Positions 17,673 to 26,306 of a DNA stretch of 64,000 nt are shown here, in pieces; the stretch's first letter is position 1; each line of letters opens with the position of its first letter. The translations under genes were made by a program, and so were the position numbers. The stretch lies in NCBI RefSeq assembly GCF_007741495.1, contig NZ_CP036262.1, positions 4,340,001-4,404,000 on the forward strand, given 5' to 3'. Origin of the DNA: Roseimaritima multifibrata (GTDB lineage Bacteria; Planctomycetota; Planctomycetia; Pirellulales; Pirellulaceae). The notes below the pieces were generated by a model, which had not been told where the DNA came from, ran no database searches, and saw only the letters and a program-made list of their open reading frames with translations.

Positions 17673-18917
17673 ATGCCCCAGCCTATCCAACTACAAATCG
17701 ACCAGATTTTCCGCGATGCGTCGCGGCAGGTTTTTGCCTCGTTGGCTCGTGGGTTTTGCGATCTTGACTTGGCTGAAGACGCTATGCAGGAGGCGTTCGC
17801 TACAGCGACCATTCAATGGCCCCACTCAGGCGTCCCCGATAATCCAATCGCTTGGCTGATAACCACCGGTCGTTTCAAAGCGGTAGATGTGATCCGTCGC
17901 CGCGAAAAACTAAAAGAAATCAGTGCCGAAGTTGCCAACCGGTTAAAGCAGGTCGCTCAGGTTAATGCGTCTCGCTCCGGCGCCCAGATTGAAGATGACC
18001 GATTGCGGTTGATCTTTACTTGTTGCCACCCGGCGATCGACTTAAAAATCCAAGTCCCTCTCACGCTGCGTGAAGTCTGTGGTCTGACTACCGATGAGAT
18101 CGCTCGAGCGTTCCTGACAACCCCAGCGACGATGGCTCAGCGTATCGTTCGAGGCAAAGCAAAAATCCGCGATGCCGCGATTCCATTTGCCATTCCTGAG
18201 CTGGCAGACCTCCCCGATAGACTTGATTCAGTGCTATCGGTGATCTATTTGATCTTCAACGAAGGCTATTCCGCATCAAGCGGTGATTCGCTCACGCGAG
18301 CCGACCTGTCCAGCGAAGCCATCAGGCTCTGCCGGCTGTTACTCGAATTACTAGAAGACGCCGAAGTGATGGGCCTGCTCGCGCTGATGCTGCTTCATGA
18401 ATCGCGCCGAGAGACTCGTCAGACCAGCGACGGCGACATCGTCCTCCTTGAAGATCAAGACCGTAGCCGCTGGGACCAAGACTTGATTACCGAAGGGCAA
18501 CGTTTGATTGAACGTTCGCTCGCGTCTCGGCGATTCGGGTTTTACACGATCCAAGCGGCGATCTCCGCCGTCCATGCCGGTGCCGCGTCCCCTAACGAAA
18601 CGGATTGGAATCAGATCGTCGCGTTATACAACGTGCTGCTACGGATCGAGCCATCCCCAGTAATCGAACTCAACCGAGCCGTCGCCGTCGCGATGCATGA
18701 TGGACCCGAATCGGGGCTAAAGCTCATTGAAGCAATTCTCGACCGCGGTGAACTGCTTAACTATTCGCTTGCCCACGCCGCTCGTGGCGAACTGCTTCGG
18801 CGGATCGGTCGAACAACGGACGCAAGCGAAGCTCTCGAAACAGCGTTGACGATGACCCAGCAGGCATCCGAGAAACGTTTTCTCACGAAAAAGCTAGCGA
18901 AATTGCGATCTCTATAA
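17673..18917 (+). CDS. ECF42-type extracytoplasmic function sigma factor
   Basis: A sigma factor of 414 residues, far longer than usual ECF factors. Residues about 10-75 form region 2 (IFRDASRQVFASLARGFCDLDLAEDAMQEAF, then AWLITTGRFKAVDVIRRR), and residues about 105-165 form region 4 (LRLIFTCCHPAI, LREVCGLTTDEIARAFLTTPATMAQRIVRGKAKI). The rest is the long helical, TPR-like extension typical of the ECF42 group (YLIFNEGYSASSG, LTRADLSSEAIRLCRLL, LYNVLLRIEPSPVIELNRAVAVAM). This group lacks a classical anti-sigma factor and depends on its extension. Neighbouring YCII (DGPF) genes are the known genomic hallmark. The ATG at 17673 is chosen because it begins the conserved domain; GAGGGG abuts it unusually closely. 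Confidence 0.92.
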   Translation: MPQPIQLQIDQIFRDASRQVFASLARGFCDLDLAEDAMQEAFATATIQWPHSGVPDNPIAWLITTGRFKAVDVIRRREKLKEISAEVANRLKQVAQVNASRSGAQIEDDRLRLIFTCCHPAIDLKIQVPLTLREVCGLTTDEIARAFLTTPATMAQRIVRGKAKIRDAAIPFAIPELADLPDRLDSVLSVIYLIFNEGYSASSGDSLTRADLSSEAIRLCRLLLELLEDAEVMGLLALMLLHESRRETRQTSDGDIVLLEDQDRSRWDQDLITEGQRLIERSLASRRFGFYTIQAAISAVHAGAASPNETDWNQIVALYNVLLRIEPSPVIELNRAVAVAMHDGPESGLKLIEAILDRGELLNYSLAHAARGELLRRIGRTTDASEALETALTMTQQASEKRFLTKKLAKLRSL

Positions 18918-18965
18918 GCCCCAAGCTCTTCGTCGCACAAGAATATTAAAAAAATCTCAAATCGC

Positions 18966-18993
18966 TGTCGATTTGATTCGTCGCCATTCGACT
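18966..18993 (+). promoter_or_regulatory. Candidate ECF42-dependent promoter
   Basis: TGTCGA at 18966-18971 and CGAC at 18989-18992 are separated by 17 bp and lie about 45 bp before the start codon of the first YCII gene. As I recall it, the published ECF42 target consensus is TGTCGA in the -35 region and CGA(T/C)-like in the -10 region, so both boxes and the spacing fit. No similar pair was seen before the sigma factor gene itself or at 20987. Confidence 0.6.
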
Positions 18994-19037
18994 AGATAGC
19001 AGAACCTCAAAAAACACTGCAATCTCCGGAGATCAAC

Positions 19038-19439
19038 ATGAAGTTCATTTGCTTAGGCTATTCAGACCATGCCAAATTCGCAGAGATGTCCGAGGCCGAG
19101 ATAGGAGCATTGATGGACGAGTGTTTTGCCTACGACGACGTGCTGCGGAGGGGCGGTCATTTCATTGGCGGAGAAGCTTTGCAGGCCGCCGAACAAGCGG
19201 TCACTCTGCGATATCGAAACGGAACCGCCGAGGCGACAGACGGCCCCTACGCGGAAACCAAAGAGCAGCTTGGGGGCCTCTTGATTCTCGAAGCCGACAA
19301 CATGACACACGCCGTCGAACTGATGTCCAAGCATCCAGGCGTCAAAGCAGGTCCGTTCGAAATTCGCCCTGCAGACGAAACCATCAACGCGATGATCGAA
19401 GCACGCAATCAACAATCCAACAGTCAAAACCAACAATAG
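19038..19439 (+). CDS. YCII-related (DGPF) protein
   Basis: A small soluble protein of 133 residues. Its central motif [19 protein letters not shown] and the following [13 protein letters not shown] and FEIRP segments identify the YCII/DGPF family. It begins the group of genes downstream of the ECF42 sigma factor and has the candidate promoter 45 bp upstream. A good ribosome-binding site (CCGGAG) precedes the ATG. The family fold is a dimeric alpha/beta barrel and a few members are hydrolase-like, but the role of the ECF42-linked ones is unknown. The C-terminus is a Gln/Asn-rich tail. Confidence 0.9.
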   Translation: MKFICLGYSDHAKFAEMSEAEIGALMDECFAYDDVLRRGGHFIGGEALQAAEQAVTLRYRNGTAEATDGPYAETKEQLGGLLILEADNMTHAVELMSKHPGVKAGPFEIRPADETINAMIEARNQQSNSQNQQ

Positions 19440-19451
19440 GAAAAGACGACA

Positions 19452-20297
19452 ATGAGAGTCATGGTTATCGTGAAAGCAACGAAAGCTTCTGAAGCGGGCG
19501 AACTGCCAAGTACCGAATTGCTGGAAGCAATGGGCAAATTTAACGAAGAATTGGTCAACGCAGGAATCATGAAATCGGGCGACGGTCTAAAGCCCAGCTC
19601 GACCGGGATGCGAGTCCGTTTCCGCGGTAACGAGCGAATCGTCACCGACGGCCCGTTCATCGAAACAGCTGAATTAATCGCTGGCTATTGGCAGTGGGAA
19701 GTCGACTCGATGGACGAAGCGCTCGAGTGGGTAAAGCGGTGCCCTAACCCGATGACGGAGGAATCCGACATCGAAATCCGACAGTTCTACGAAATGGCGG
19801 ATTTTGCTGAAAACGATCCTGATGGCAACATCGCTGAACAGGAATCCCAATTGCAGACCGCAACCGCAATGCAGGAAAGCACGCTCACCCCGTACCTCTT
19901 CTTCGGTGGTCGATGTGATGAGGCCCTCGCGTTTTACAAACAATCTCTCGGCGCGAACGTCGTAATGCTGATGCGATTTAGCGAAAGCCCCGATCCCGTC
20001 CCCGAAGGAATGCTACAGGATGGATTCGAAAACAAAGTCATGCACGCGACCGTCCGAATTGGCCAACAGAACATAATGTGCTCAGATGGATGCGGTGACG
20101 CAACAAGTTTCAACGGCTTTCGTTTAACTCTATCGCAGCCGTCAACCGACGAGTGCAAGCGAGCCTTCGAAGCCCTAGCAGAGGGCGGAAACATCGATAT
20201 GCCGCTGTCCAAAACGTTTTGGGCTACGCTTTATGGAATGGTAACGGATAAGTTTGGGGTCGGATGGATGGTGATGGTCCCGGAACCACAAAACTAG
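19452..20297 (+). CDS. YCII domain fused to a PhnB-like VOC domain
   Basis: A protein of 281 residues starting 12 bp after the previous YCII gene. Residues 1-115 are a YCII domain (RGNERIVTDGPFIETAELIAGYW, WVKRCPNPM, DIEIRQFYEM). After a Glu/Gln-rich linker, residues about 142-279 form a PhnB-like domain of the vicinal oxygen chelate superfamily (TPYLFFGGRCDEALAFYKQSLG, MHATVRIGQQNIMCSDG, WATLYGMVTDKFGVGWMV). ECF42 operons usually carry these two domains on separate genes, and here they are joined. PhnB-like proteins often lack the metal ligands of true glyoxalases. Function is unknown; a common stress-related reaction is the natural inference. Confidence 0.88.
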   Translation: MRVMVIVKATKASEAGELPSTELLEAMGKFNEELVNAGIMKSGDGLKPSSTGMRVRFRGNERIVTDGPFIETAELIAGYWQWEVDSMDEALEWVKRCPNPMTEESDIEIRQFYEMADFAENDPDGNIAEQESQLQTATAMQESTLTPYLFFGGRCDEALAFYKQSLGANVVMLMRFSESPDPVPEGMLQDGFENKVMHATVRIGQQNIMCSDGCGDATSFNGFRLTLSQPSTDECKRAFEALAEGGNIDMPLSKTFWATLYGMVTDKFGVGWMVMVPEPQN

Positions 20298-20315
20298 CTC
20301 GCTGCTTTTTGCTCG

Positions 20316-20478
20316 CGTCTTAATCCTAATCCTAATCCTGCCAGCACCTTACTCCGGTGCGTAATACTGTTTCTGCGAGTTCTGAATTGATGGGAGAGGG
20401 ACAGGAAGGAGGTAGCGTCGCATTTGATGGAGTGGGCGAAGAGGGATTAAGATTATGATTAGGATTACGATTAAGACG
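20316..20478. repeat. Inverted arms of GATTAN hexamer repeats
   Basis: The left arm at 20316-20337 and the right arm at 20457-20478 are reverse complements with 21 of 22 bases matching. The core hexamer is TAATCC on the left and GATTAG/GATTAC on the right, with extra degenerate hexamers beyond the right arm's inner edge. The arms enclose about 120 bp of non-coding DNA and lie just upstream of the four-helix-bundle gene. Confidence 0.85.
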
Positions 20479-20563
20479 GGGATTGGGATTGAGAATTTTC
20501 ATCCGAGTCAATTTGAAGCGGGGATGCAGGGCAACTCTCTATTTACTGCGGGGCTTTGGGGTG

Positions 20564-20929
20564 ATGCGGGAATTTGACCATGAGAGACTGAATGTTTACC
20601 AGCGTTCGATTTGCTTTGTTGCTTGGACATCCGAACTTCTTGATTCGATCCCAAAATCACAATCGGTTCACAACCAATTAGATCGTGCCTCGACCTCCGT
20701 CCCTCTGAACATTGCGGAAGGAAATGGAAAATACAAAGAGGCGGACCGTTGCAAATACTTCAATACCGCAAGAGGTTCTGCGCTGGAATGTGCGGCCTGC
20801 TTGGACGTTATGGTCGCGAAAGGTTTACTCGACCGTGAACTTGCAAAAACGGGGAAACAGACGCTGATCCAAATTGTCTCGATGCTGGTTGGCTTAATCC
20901 GGTCGAATTCGGCGGGGCGTACTCACTGA
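20564..20929 (+). CDS. Four-helix bundle protein (S23 / TIGR02436 type)
   Basis: A helical protein of 121 residues from the ATG at 20564; an ATG at 20483 would run through the repeat region and is unlikely. The pattern FDHERLNVYQRSICFVAW, then QLDRASTSVPLNIAEGNGK, then KYFNTARGSALECAACLDV is that of the 23S rRNA intervening-sequence/four-helix bundle family, related to the accessory protein of diversity-generating retroelements. It is not part of the sigma factor regulon by family and interrupts its gene run. Together with the hexamer arms upstream it looks like a small inserted cassette. The molecular role is unknown; nucleic-acid binding is plausible. Confidence 0.88.
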   Translation: MREFDHERLNVYQRSICFVAWTSELLDSIPKSQSVHNQLDRASTSVPLNIAEGNGKYKEADRCKYFNTARGSALECAACLDVMVAKGLLDRELAKTGKQTLIQIVSMLVGLIRSNSAGRTH

Positions 20930-20986
20930 GTTCCCGACATCGATGCAAAGTTCTCTCAATAATTCTCAAATGAAAGAAAACGGACA

Positions 20987-21379
20987 ATGAACAAAAAAGG
21001 GCTAGAAATGAATCCGGTTTGCTGGTTCGAGATTTACGTGCAAGACATGCCGCGTGCAACGGCTTTCTACGAAACCGTTTTGGGCGTCAGCCTAGAGCAC
21101 CTTCCCGCGCCCAGCGGAGAGATCGAATTGATGGCATTCCCTATGGCGATGGACCGTCCTGGAGCGGCTGGTGCCTTAACGAAAATGGACGGAGTTAAAT
21201 CGGGCGGAAACAGCACGCTCGTCTACTTTTCCTGCGAAGACTGTGCTATGGAAGCGTCCCTTGTCCAGGCCGCAGGCGGCAGCATCCAAAAACCCAAGAC
21301 CGCGCTCGGTCAATACGGCTTCATGGTGTTGGCCATGGATACCGAAGGAAACCTGTTCGGACTTCACTCACAGAAATGA
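20987..21379 (+). CDS. VOC/glyoxalase-like protein
   Basis: A protein of 130 residues, or 123 if the better-placed ATG at 21008 (AGGG six bases ahead) is the true start. The segments NPVCWFEIYVQDMPRATAFYETVLG and QYGFMVLAMDTEGNLFGLHSQ are the two beta-alpha-beta-beta-beta halves of a vicinal oxygen chelate protein of the type also called bleomycin-resistance or dioxygenase-like. It lies 8 bp upstream of the PhnB-like gene and so continues the group started by the YCII genes. The substrate is unknown. Confidence 0.87.
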   Translation: MNKKGLEMNPVCWFEIYVQDMPRATAFYETVLGVSLEHLPAPSGEIELMAFPMAMDRPGAAGALTKMDGVKSGGNSTLVYFSCEDCAMEASLVQAAGGSIQKPKTALGQYGFMVLAMDTEGNLFGLHSQK

Positions 21380-21387
21380 TCTAAAAA

Positions 21388-21873
21388 ATGCGAAATGTTA
21401 TTACTCCTTGCTTGTGGTTTGTCGACAACGCTGCGGAAGCGGCAGAGTTCTACACCTCAGTCTTTCCCGATTCAAAAATCGTCCATCAAATGCTCAGCCA
21501 AGATGACTGGCCGGGCGGAAAAGCAGGGGACGTTCTGCTGGTTGAATTTGAATTGCAAGGCCAAGCATACCAAGCTCTCAACGGTGGTCCAAACGACCCA
21601 TTCAACGAACGCGTGTCGCTCTCCGTCCTCTGCAAAGATCAAACGGAAGTCGACCGCTACTGGGAAGAACTCATCGCCGACGGTGGTGAGCCGATCATGT
21701 GCGGGTGGCTGAAGGACAAATACGGCGTGCGATGGCAAATTGTGCCCGAAGCGTTTTTCCGGATGGTCAAAGATACCGATCTCGAAAAGTCTCGGCGCGT
21801 GATGCAGGCGATGACTCAGTTGGTCAAGCTGGATGTCGCGAAACTCACCCAAGCCTATCAAGGAAAACAATGA
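21388..21873 (+). CDS. PhnB-like VOC protein
   Basis: A protein of 161 residues with the PhnB/3-demethylubiquinone methyltransferase-like signature: ITPCLWFVDNAAEAAEFYTSVFPDS at the start, QAYQALNGGPNDPFNERVSLSVLC in the middle, and WGWLKDKYG-like CGWLKDKYGVRWQIVP near residue 112. The name of the family is historical, and these proteins are not methyltransferases. The gene follows the glyoxalase-like gene by 8 bp, and its stop overlaps the next start (ATGA at 21870), so it is certainly in the same operon. It is the second PhnB-like domain of the group. Confidence 0.9.
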   Translation: MRNVITPCLWFVDNAAEAAEFYTSVFPDSKIVHQMLSQDDWPGGKAGDVLLVEFELQGQAYQALNGGPNDPFNERVSLSVLCKDQTEVDRYWEELIADGGEPIMCGWLKDKYGVRWQIVPEAFFRMVKDTDLEKSRRVMQAMTQLVKLDVAKLTQAYQGKQ

Positions 21874-22271
21874 ACGGATCAAAGAAAGCTCGGATCACCG
21901 GTTGGGTTCTAAGCATTCTCATTTCACTATTCTTAATCGTTGCAAGCGCGTCGGGAAAGTTTACCGAATGGGAAGGAAAAGCTGAAATGTTCGAGAAAAT
22001 GGGATGGAGCGAAGATGTAATGTTTAAAATCGGCATCGTCGAAGTTGCGATCGCGGTCCTCTTTTTGATACCCCGCACCGCGTTCGTCGCGGCAATCCTG
22101 CTGGCCGCATACCTAGGGGGTGCAACGGCAACCCACGTCCGTGCTGAAGAAGCGTTCTTCATCCCGATCGTTTTCGGAGTCATCGCGTGGATCGCGCTTG
22201 GATTACGTCAACCGGAAGTATTTCGACTTGCCTTTGGCAAACCCAACGCACTAACAGAGAGGAACCTTTAA
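21870..22271 (+). CDS. DoxX-like membrane protein
   Basis: A membrane protein of 133 residues with four predicted helices. The start at 21870 overlaps the preceding stop codon by 4 bp; a longer in-frame reading from 21699 would overlap the whole end of the PhnB-like gene and is rejected. The pattern ASGKFTEWEGKAEMFEKMGWSEDVMFKIGIVEVAIAVLFLIPRTA followed by AILLAAYLGGATATHVRAEE is typical of the DoxX_2 branch. DoxX-type proteins are associated with sulfur or redox stress in several bacteria, and they are common in ECF42 gene groups. Confidence 0.9.
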   Translation: MNGSKKARITGWVLSILISLFLIVASASGKFTEWEGKAEMFEKMGWSEDVMFKIGIVEVAIAVLFLIPRTAFVAAILLAAYLGGATATHVRAEEAFFIPIVFGVIAWIALGLRQPEVFRLAFGKPNALTERNL

Positions 22272-22272
22272 C

Positions 22273-22617
22273 ATGAAATACATGTTGCTAATCTACGGAT
22301 CGGAGGACTGCTGGACCGAGGACGAACGCAGGGAGTGCATGATCGAATCGATGGCGATCAGCAAGGAACTGGAGTCGCAAGGCAAACTAATCGCTTCCGC
22401 TCCACTGCACTCTGTCCAGACTGCAACCAGCGTCCGAGTCCGCAGCGACCGACAGGAAATCACCGACGGCCCTTTCGCAGAAACGACCGAGCAACTGGGC
22501 GGCTACTACATCATCGATGTCGATAATTTAGACGAAGCGATCGCCATATCAGCCAGACTTCCGCCGGCAAAAAAAGGAACCGTGGAAATCCGACCGATCT
22601 TTCCGCTACCCGAATAG
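22273..22617 (+). CDS. YCII-related (DGPF) protein
   Basis: A protein of 114 residues beginning 1 bp after the DoxX stop codon, with GAGAGGAAC as ribosome-binding site. The motif EITDGPFAETTEQLGGYYIIDVDNLDEAI is the canonical YCII/DGPF signature, followed by ISARLPPAKKGTVEIRPIFPLPE. It is the third YCII unit of the ECF42 group and closes the operon. The symporter gene beyond it is on the opposite strand and ends at 22720. Confidence 0.93.
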   Translation: MKYMLLIYGSEDCWTEDERRECMIESMAISKELESQGKLIASAPLHSVQTATSVRVRSDRQEITDGPFAETTEQLGGYYIIDVDNLDEAIAISARLPPAKKGTVEIRPIFPLPE

Positions 22618-22719
22618 GGTTGAACATTGGACCGACTTTGTGCGGCTAAAATAATCAAACGACCCTCGACGATTGCCGCACGCAAAGGGTAAACAAGTCA
22701 GGCCGACGGTAACCCGGCC

Positions 22720-24594
22720 TCACGTGTTCTCTTCCTGTCCGCGTGTTAAACGTTTGACCAATATGGCAACCACCACGCTTAAAACAATCGCGACCAGACC
22801 GCAAACGATCGCGGTTTGGTAATGTCCGAAAATAAGATTGCCGACTCCGGGCAAGACGGCGTAGACGATCCCTGTTGCACAAATCGCTGCAAAGATCGAC
22901 AGCCCCAAGTCTCGGTCGACGATCACCGTGGGATTACGATCGGCGACCGGTTTCCAAAAGGGTCCGTCCGGCCTTACCTTCTGATAAAAACGATCAAGCG
23001 TTTCGGCATCAACGGGAGGCGTCAGCCAGGTCACGATCAACCACAACACAATCGTCATCACGGCGACTGCAAACATCTTCACCTCAGGCCCCAGGACGGG
23101 TCCATCACCGTCGGGCGTGACCATCCCCGTCACCACCGCAAGCGGCTCGACCGTGAAGAAAAAGACCAGCGAACCGAACATGGACACGATTTCCGTCCAA
23201 GCATTGATCCGCCACCAGAACCAACGCAACATGAACACCGCCCCCGTCCCTGCACCAAGTGCCAACAACAATCGCCAAGCCGCATCCACCGACTGACCAA
23301 ACATCAACACCGAAGCGATTCCACCAGCAACCAATACGATCACCGACGCGTAACGTGAGGCACGGTTCAATTGCCGGTCGCTGGCATCAGGGGAAATGAA
23401 ACGCTGGTAGACATCGCGCACCAAATAAGATGCCCCCCAGTTCATTTGAGTACTTAGCGTCGACATAAACGCCGCGAAGAAAGTGACCGTCAACAAACCT
23501 CGCAGCCCGGGTGGACTAAGGTCACGCATCACTCTCGGGAATCCGACGCCCGAATTAAACGCGGGGTCGGCAAGTTCCCCCTGACGTAGATCGGGATACA
23601 TCGCCAGCGCGGCCAGCGCCACAATCAGCCATGGCCATGGGCGGACACAATAGTGAGCGATCTGAAACCAGAGAGTTGCCAGCAGTGAATGTCGTTCATC
23701 CTTGCAAGCGGCCATCCGCTGGACAACAAATCCACCTCCGCCCGGTTCTGCGCCGGGATACCAAGTCGCCCACCACTGCACCAACATCAGAAGCAAAAAA
23801 ACATGCAACGGCAGCCATGCGTTGTCCCCTGAAAAATCAGGAATTAGATCAAACGCGGCGGATCCCCCTTCGCCAAAATTCTCGATCACTTTCGCTTCTA
23901 GTTGCGAAGCTCCACCAAAGTGCGAAATTGCCAGCCATGCAAGCGCAATGCAGCCGAACATGCCTAAACAAAACTGAAACGCATCGGCGACCGCAACGCC
24001 CCACATTCCCGACATCGTGCCGTACAACCCCACCATCGCCAGCGTCCCGAAAATGATCAGCCATGGACGGACGGAGAGCGCATGTGCGCCAAACACGGTC
24101 TGCTCCAGCGCCGAAGCCGGGACCTCATAAAAAATGGTCTCGTCCAACACCATGAACATCGCCGACGTCACCCAACCGATGATGATTGGATTGACGATCA
24201 AGGCAATGTAGATCGCACGTGAACCTCGCAGCAGGGCGGCCGGTTTTCCAGAGTAACGCAGCTCCACTAGTTCGACATCGGTCATCACGCCGCTTCGCCG
24301 CCACAGTTTGGCATAGACGAAAACCGTAATCATGCCCCCCAGTGCAAACGACCACCAAACCCAGTTCCCGGCAAGACCGTGCTGTATCGTCAAACCGGTC
24401 ACCGCCAACGGCGTGTCGGCAGCAAATGTCGTAGCAACCATCGACGTCCCGGCAATCCACCACGGCAACGACCGCCCCGAAATGAAATACTCCGTGATGT
24501 CCTTACTGGCTCGGTTCCGGAACCAGAGTCCGATCCCAAGGGTGATTGCGAAATAGGCCGCGATCACCAAATAGTCAACAGCGGTCAGTATCAT
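22720..24594 (-). CDS. Sodium:solute symporter family transporter
   Basis: An integral membrane protein of 624 residues with about 13-14 helices. It begins with DYLVIAAYFAITLGIGLWFRNRASKDITEYFISGRSLPWW, the typical opening of the sodium/solute symporter family, followed by TSMVATTFAADTPLAVTGL. FMSTLSTQMNWGASYLVRDVYQRF corresponds to the helix 8 region that contributes the sodium site. The protein is longer than sugar symporters of about 530 residues because of extra C-terminal helices. Substrate cannot be read from the sequence; planctomycete homologues often sit near sugar catabolism genes, and an oxidoreductase gene starts divergently 223 bp away. Confidence 0.9.
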   Translation of the reverse strand: MILTAVDYLVIAAYFAITLGIGLWFRNRASKDITEYFISGRSLPWWIAGTSMVATTFAADTPLAVTGLTIQHGLAGNWVWWSFALGGMITVFVYAKLWRRSGVMTDVELVELRYSGKPAALLRGSRAIYIALIVNPIIIGWVTSAMFMVLDETIFYEVPASALEQTVFGAHALSVRPWLIIFGTLAMVGLYGTMSGMWGVAVADAFQFCLGMFGCIALAWLAISHFGGASQLEAKVIENFGEGGSAAFDLIPDFSGDNAWLPLHVFLLLMLVQWWATWYPGAEPGGGGFVVQRMAACKDERHSLLATLWFQIAHYCVRPWPWLIVALAALAMYPDLRQGELADPAFNSGVGFPRVMRDLSPPGLRGLLTVTFFAAFMSTLSTQMNWGASYLVRDVYQRFISPDASDRQLNRASRYASVIVLVAGGIASVLMFGQSVDAAWRLLLALGAGTGAVFMLRWFWWRINAWTEIVSMFGSLVFFFTVEPLAVVTGMVTPDGDGPVLGPEVKMFAVAVMTIVLWLIVTWLTPPVDAETLDRFYQKVRPDGPFWKPVADRNPTVIVDRDLGLSIFAAICATGIVYAVLPGVGNLIFGHYQTAIVCGLVAIVLSVVVAILVKRLTRGQEENT

Positions 24595-24817
24595 GGTCAG
24601 CGTGGTCGTGCAGTGGAATCGAAGTCGGACAGAAGCCGTCCATCGTAGCGAAACTGGTCCGTCGTTTTTCCATCGGAGTACTTTTTTCTAGAATATCGCT
24701 GCTGCTGTTCGATTCTTTGCGAAGGCATCCGCAACGACCGTATTAGCGGAGTACAATCTTGCCTAACAGCGATCAACAAATACCGTTCTCGATCACTACC
24801 GTTCCGTCAGAGCAACC

Positions 24818-26197
24818 ATGAAAAAAGTCACCGCAAACTCCAACACCGACCAAAGTACTTCCCTGACACGGCGGCAGCTGCTTAAAAGCACCACTGCCGC
24901 TACGGTAGGAGTCATCGCCTGCCCTGCGTTTGTACGCAGCGCGTCCCTGGGCTCCCAGTTGCAAGTCGCATGTATTGGCGTTGGCGCAATGGGCGCCCGA
25001 ACGATGAATAGTGTCGCGTCCCATCCCAAGGTTCAGATCACGGCGTTATGCGACGTCGATTCGAATAACCTGGGCGCCGCTGCGAAAAAATATCCAGAAG
25101 CCACGCAACATCGCGATTGGCGGGAAATGCTTGCCAAGCGTGCCGACAAATTTGATGCGGTCACCATCGGCACCCCCGACCACATGCATGCCGCACCAGC
25201 GGTCACCGCCATCCGAGAGAAAAAGCATGTGTACCTGCAAAAACCGATGGCAACGACACTGCACGAATGCCGCGTGATCACAACCGAAGCTGCCAAGGCT
25301 GGCGTCGTCACCCAGCTCGGTAATCAAGGCCGCTCCAGCATCCAAAGTCGCCAAACGGTCGAACTGATCCGCAACGGCGCAATCGGTAAGATCAAAGAAG
25401 TGATTCTGTGGGAAAATAAGAAACTCGGCTGGTGGCCCAAGAACACCGACATCCGTGGCGCTGGTGATCCCGTACCCAAAACATTGGACTGGGATCTTTG
25501 GTTGGGCGTGCAAACGCCACGGCCCTACTTCGCCAACACTTACCATCCACAAACTTGGCGAGCTTGGTACGGATTCGGCGTCGGTGAGATGGGCGACATG
25601 GGATGCCACCATTTCGACACCAGCTTTGACGCGTTGAAGCTAACCGCGCCGCTCCGCGTAAGACAAGTCACGCCCATCACCACCGGCCCGCTGTGGGGCA
25701 AGCGGCGAAAAGTCGAACTGGTCTTTCCGGGTAGCGACATGACCGCCGATGACACGGTTAAATTGACTTGGCATGACGGCGACCTGCGTCCCGACGCAAG
25801 CCGAATCCCATTGCCGGCGGGAGTCGACACGCTACCCGAATCAGGCACCTGCTGGATTGGTGAAACCGGCACCATTTTCAAGAACTATCGTGGTGGATCG
25901 CCTGTGGTCTTATCCGATTCCCAATCCCCTCAAAACGCAGACCTTAGCCCCATCGCGAAACAGGATCACTACCACGACTGGGTCGACGCAATCATTGAAG
26001 GGCGTGAAGCCTGCGGCGGTTTCAGCCATGGCGGCCCGCTGACCGAAGCGATTTTGGTCGGAGCAATGGCCGACCGGGTAGGAACGGACTGGCTTGACTG
26101 GGACCGTGAAAACCTCACGTTCACCAACAGCCCCGAAGCCAATGCACTTGTTTCGCGAACCTATCGTGATGGCTGGCACGTCCCTGGACTAGGCTAA
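24818..26197 (+). CDS. Gfo/Idh/MocA family oxidoreductase, Tat-exported
   Basis: A protein of 459 residues with a twin-arginine leader (LTRRQLLKSTTAATVGVIACPAF, residues about 17-39). The Rossmann motif is VACIGVGAMGARTM, and the dinucleotide-site lysine is in VYLQKPMATTL, a variant of the usual EKP. The C-terminal half, including GFGVGEMGDMGCHHFDTSFDAL, is the substrate-binding domain of this family. Planctomycetes carry many exported members of unknown specificity. It is followed 110 bp later by a second member of the same family and may share its substrate pathway. Confidence 0.92.
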   Translation: MKKVTANSNTDQSTSLTRRQLLKSTTAATVGVIACPAFVRSASLGSQLQVACIGVGAMGARTMNSVASHPKVQITALCDVDSNNLGAAAKKYPEATQHRDWREMLAKRADKFDAVTIGTPDHMHAAPAVTAIREKKHVYLQKPMATTLHECRVITTEAAKAGVVTQLGNQGRSSIQSRQTVELIRNGAIGKIKEVILWENKKLGWWPKNTDIRGAGDPVPKTLDWDLWLGVQTPRPYFANTYHPQTWRAWYGFGVGEMGDMGCHHFDTSFDALKLTAPLRVRQVTPITTGPLWGKRRKVELVFPGSDMTADDTVKLTWHDGDLRPDASRIPLPAGVDTLPESGTCWIGETGTIFKNYRGGSPVVLSDSQSPQNADLSPIAKQDHYHDWVDAIIEGREACGGFSHGGPLTEAILVGAMADRVGTDWLDWDRENLTFTNSPEANALVSRTYRDGWHVPGLG

Positions 26198-26306
26198 GCC
26201 CGAATGTCCTATGTCTAGGCGGTCGCTTCCTCTCGGTAATGGAGCGGACGCCTTACAGACTGAGCGGCAGCGAACCACTATTGATCACAACTTACGGATA
26301 CGGTTC

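Noticed and set aside
22816-23358. Plus-strand frame of 180 codons
   Set aside because: Antisense to the sodium:solute symporter gene and very rich in Arg, His and Gln without domain.
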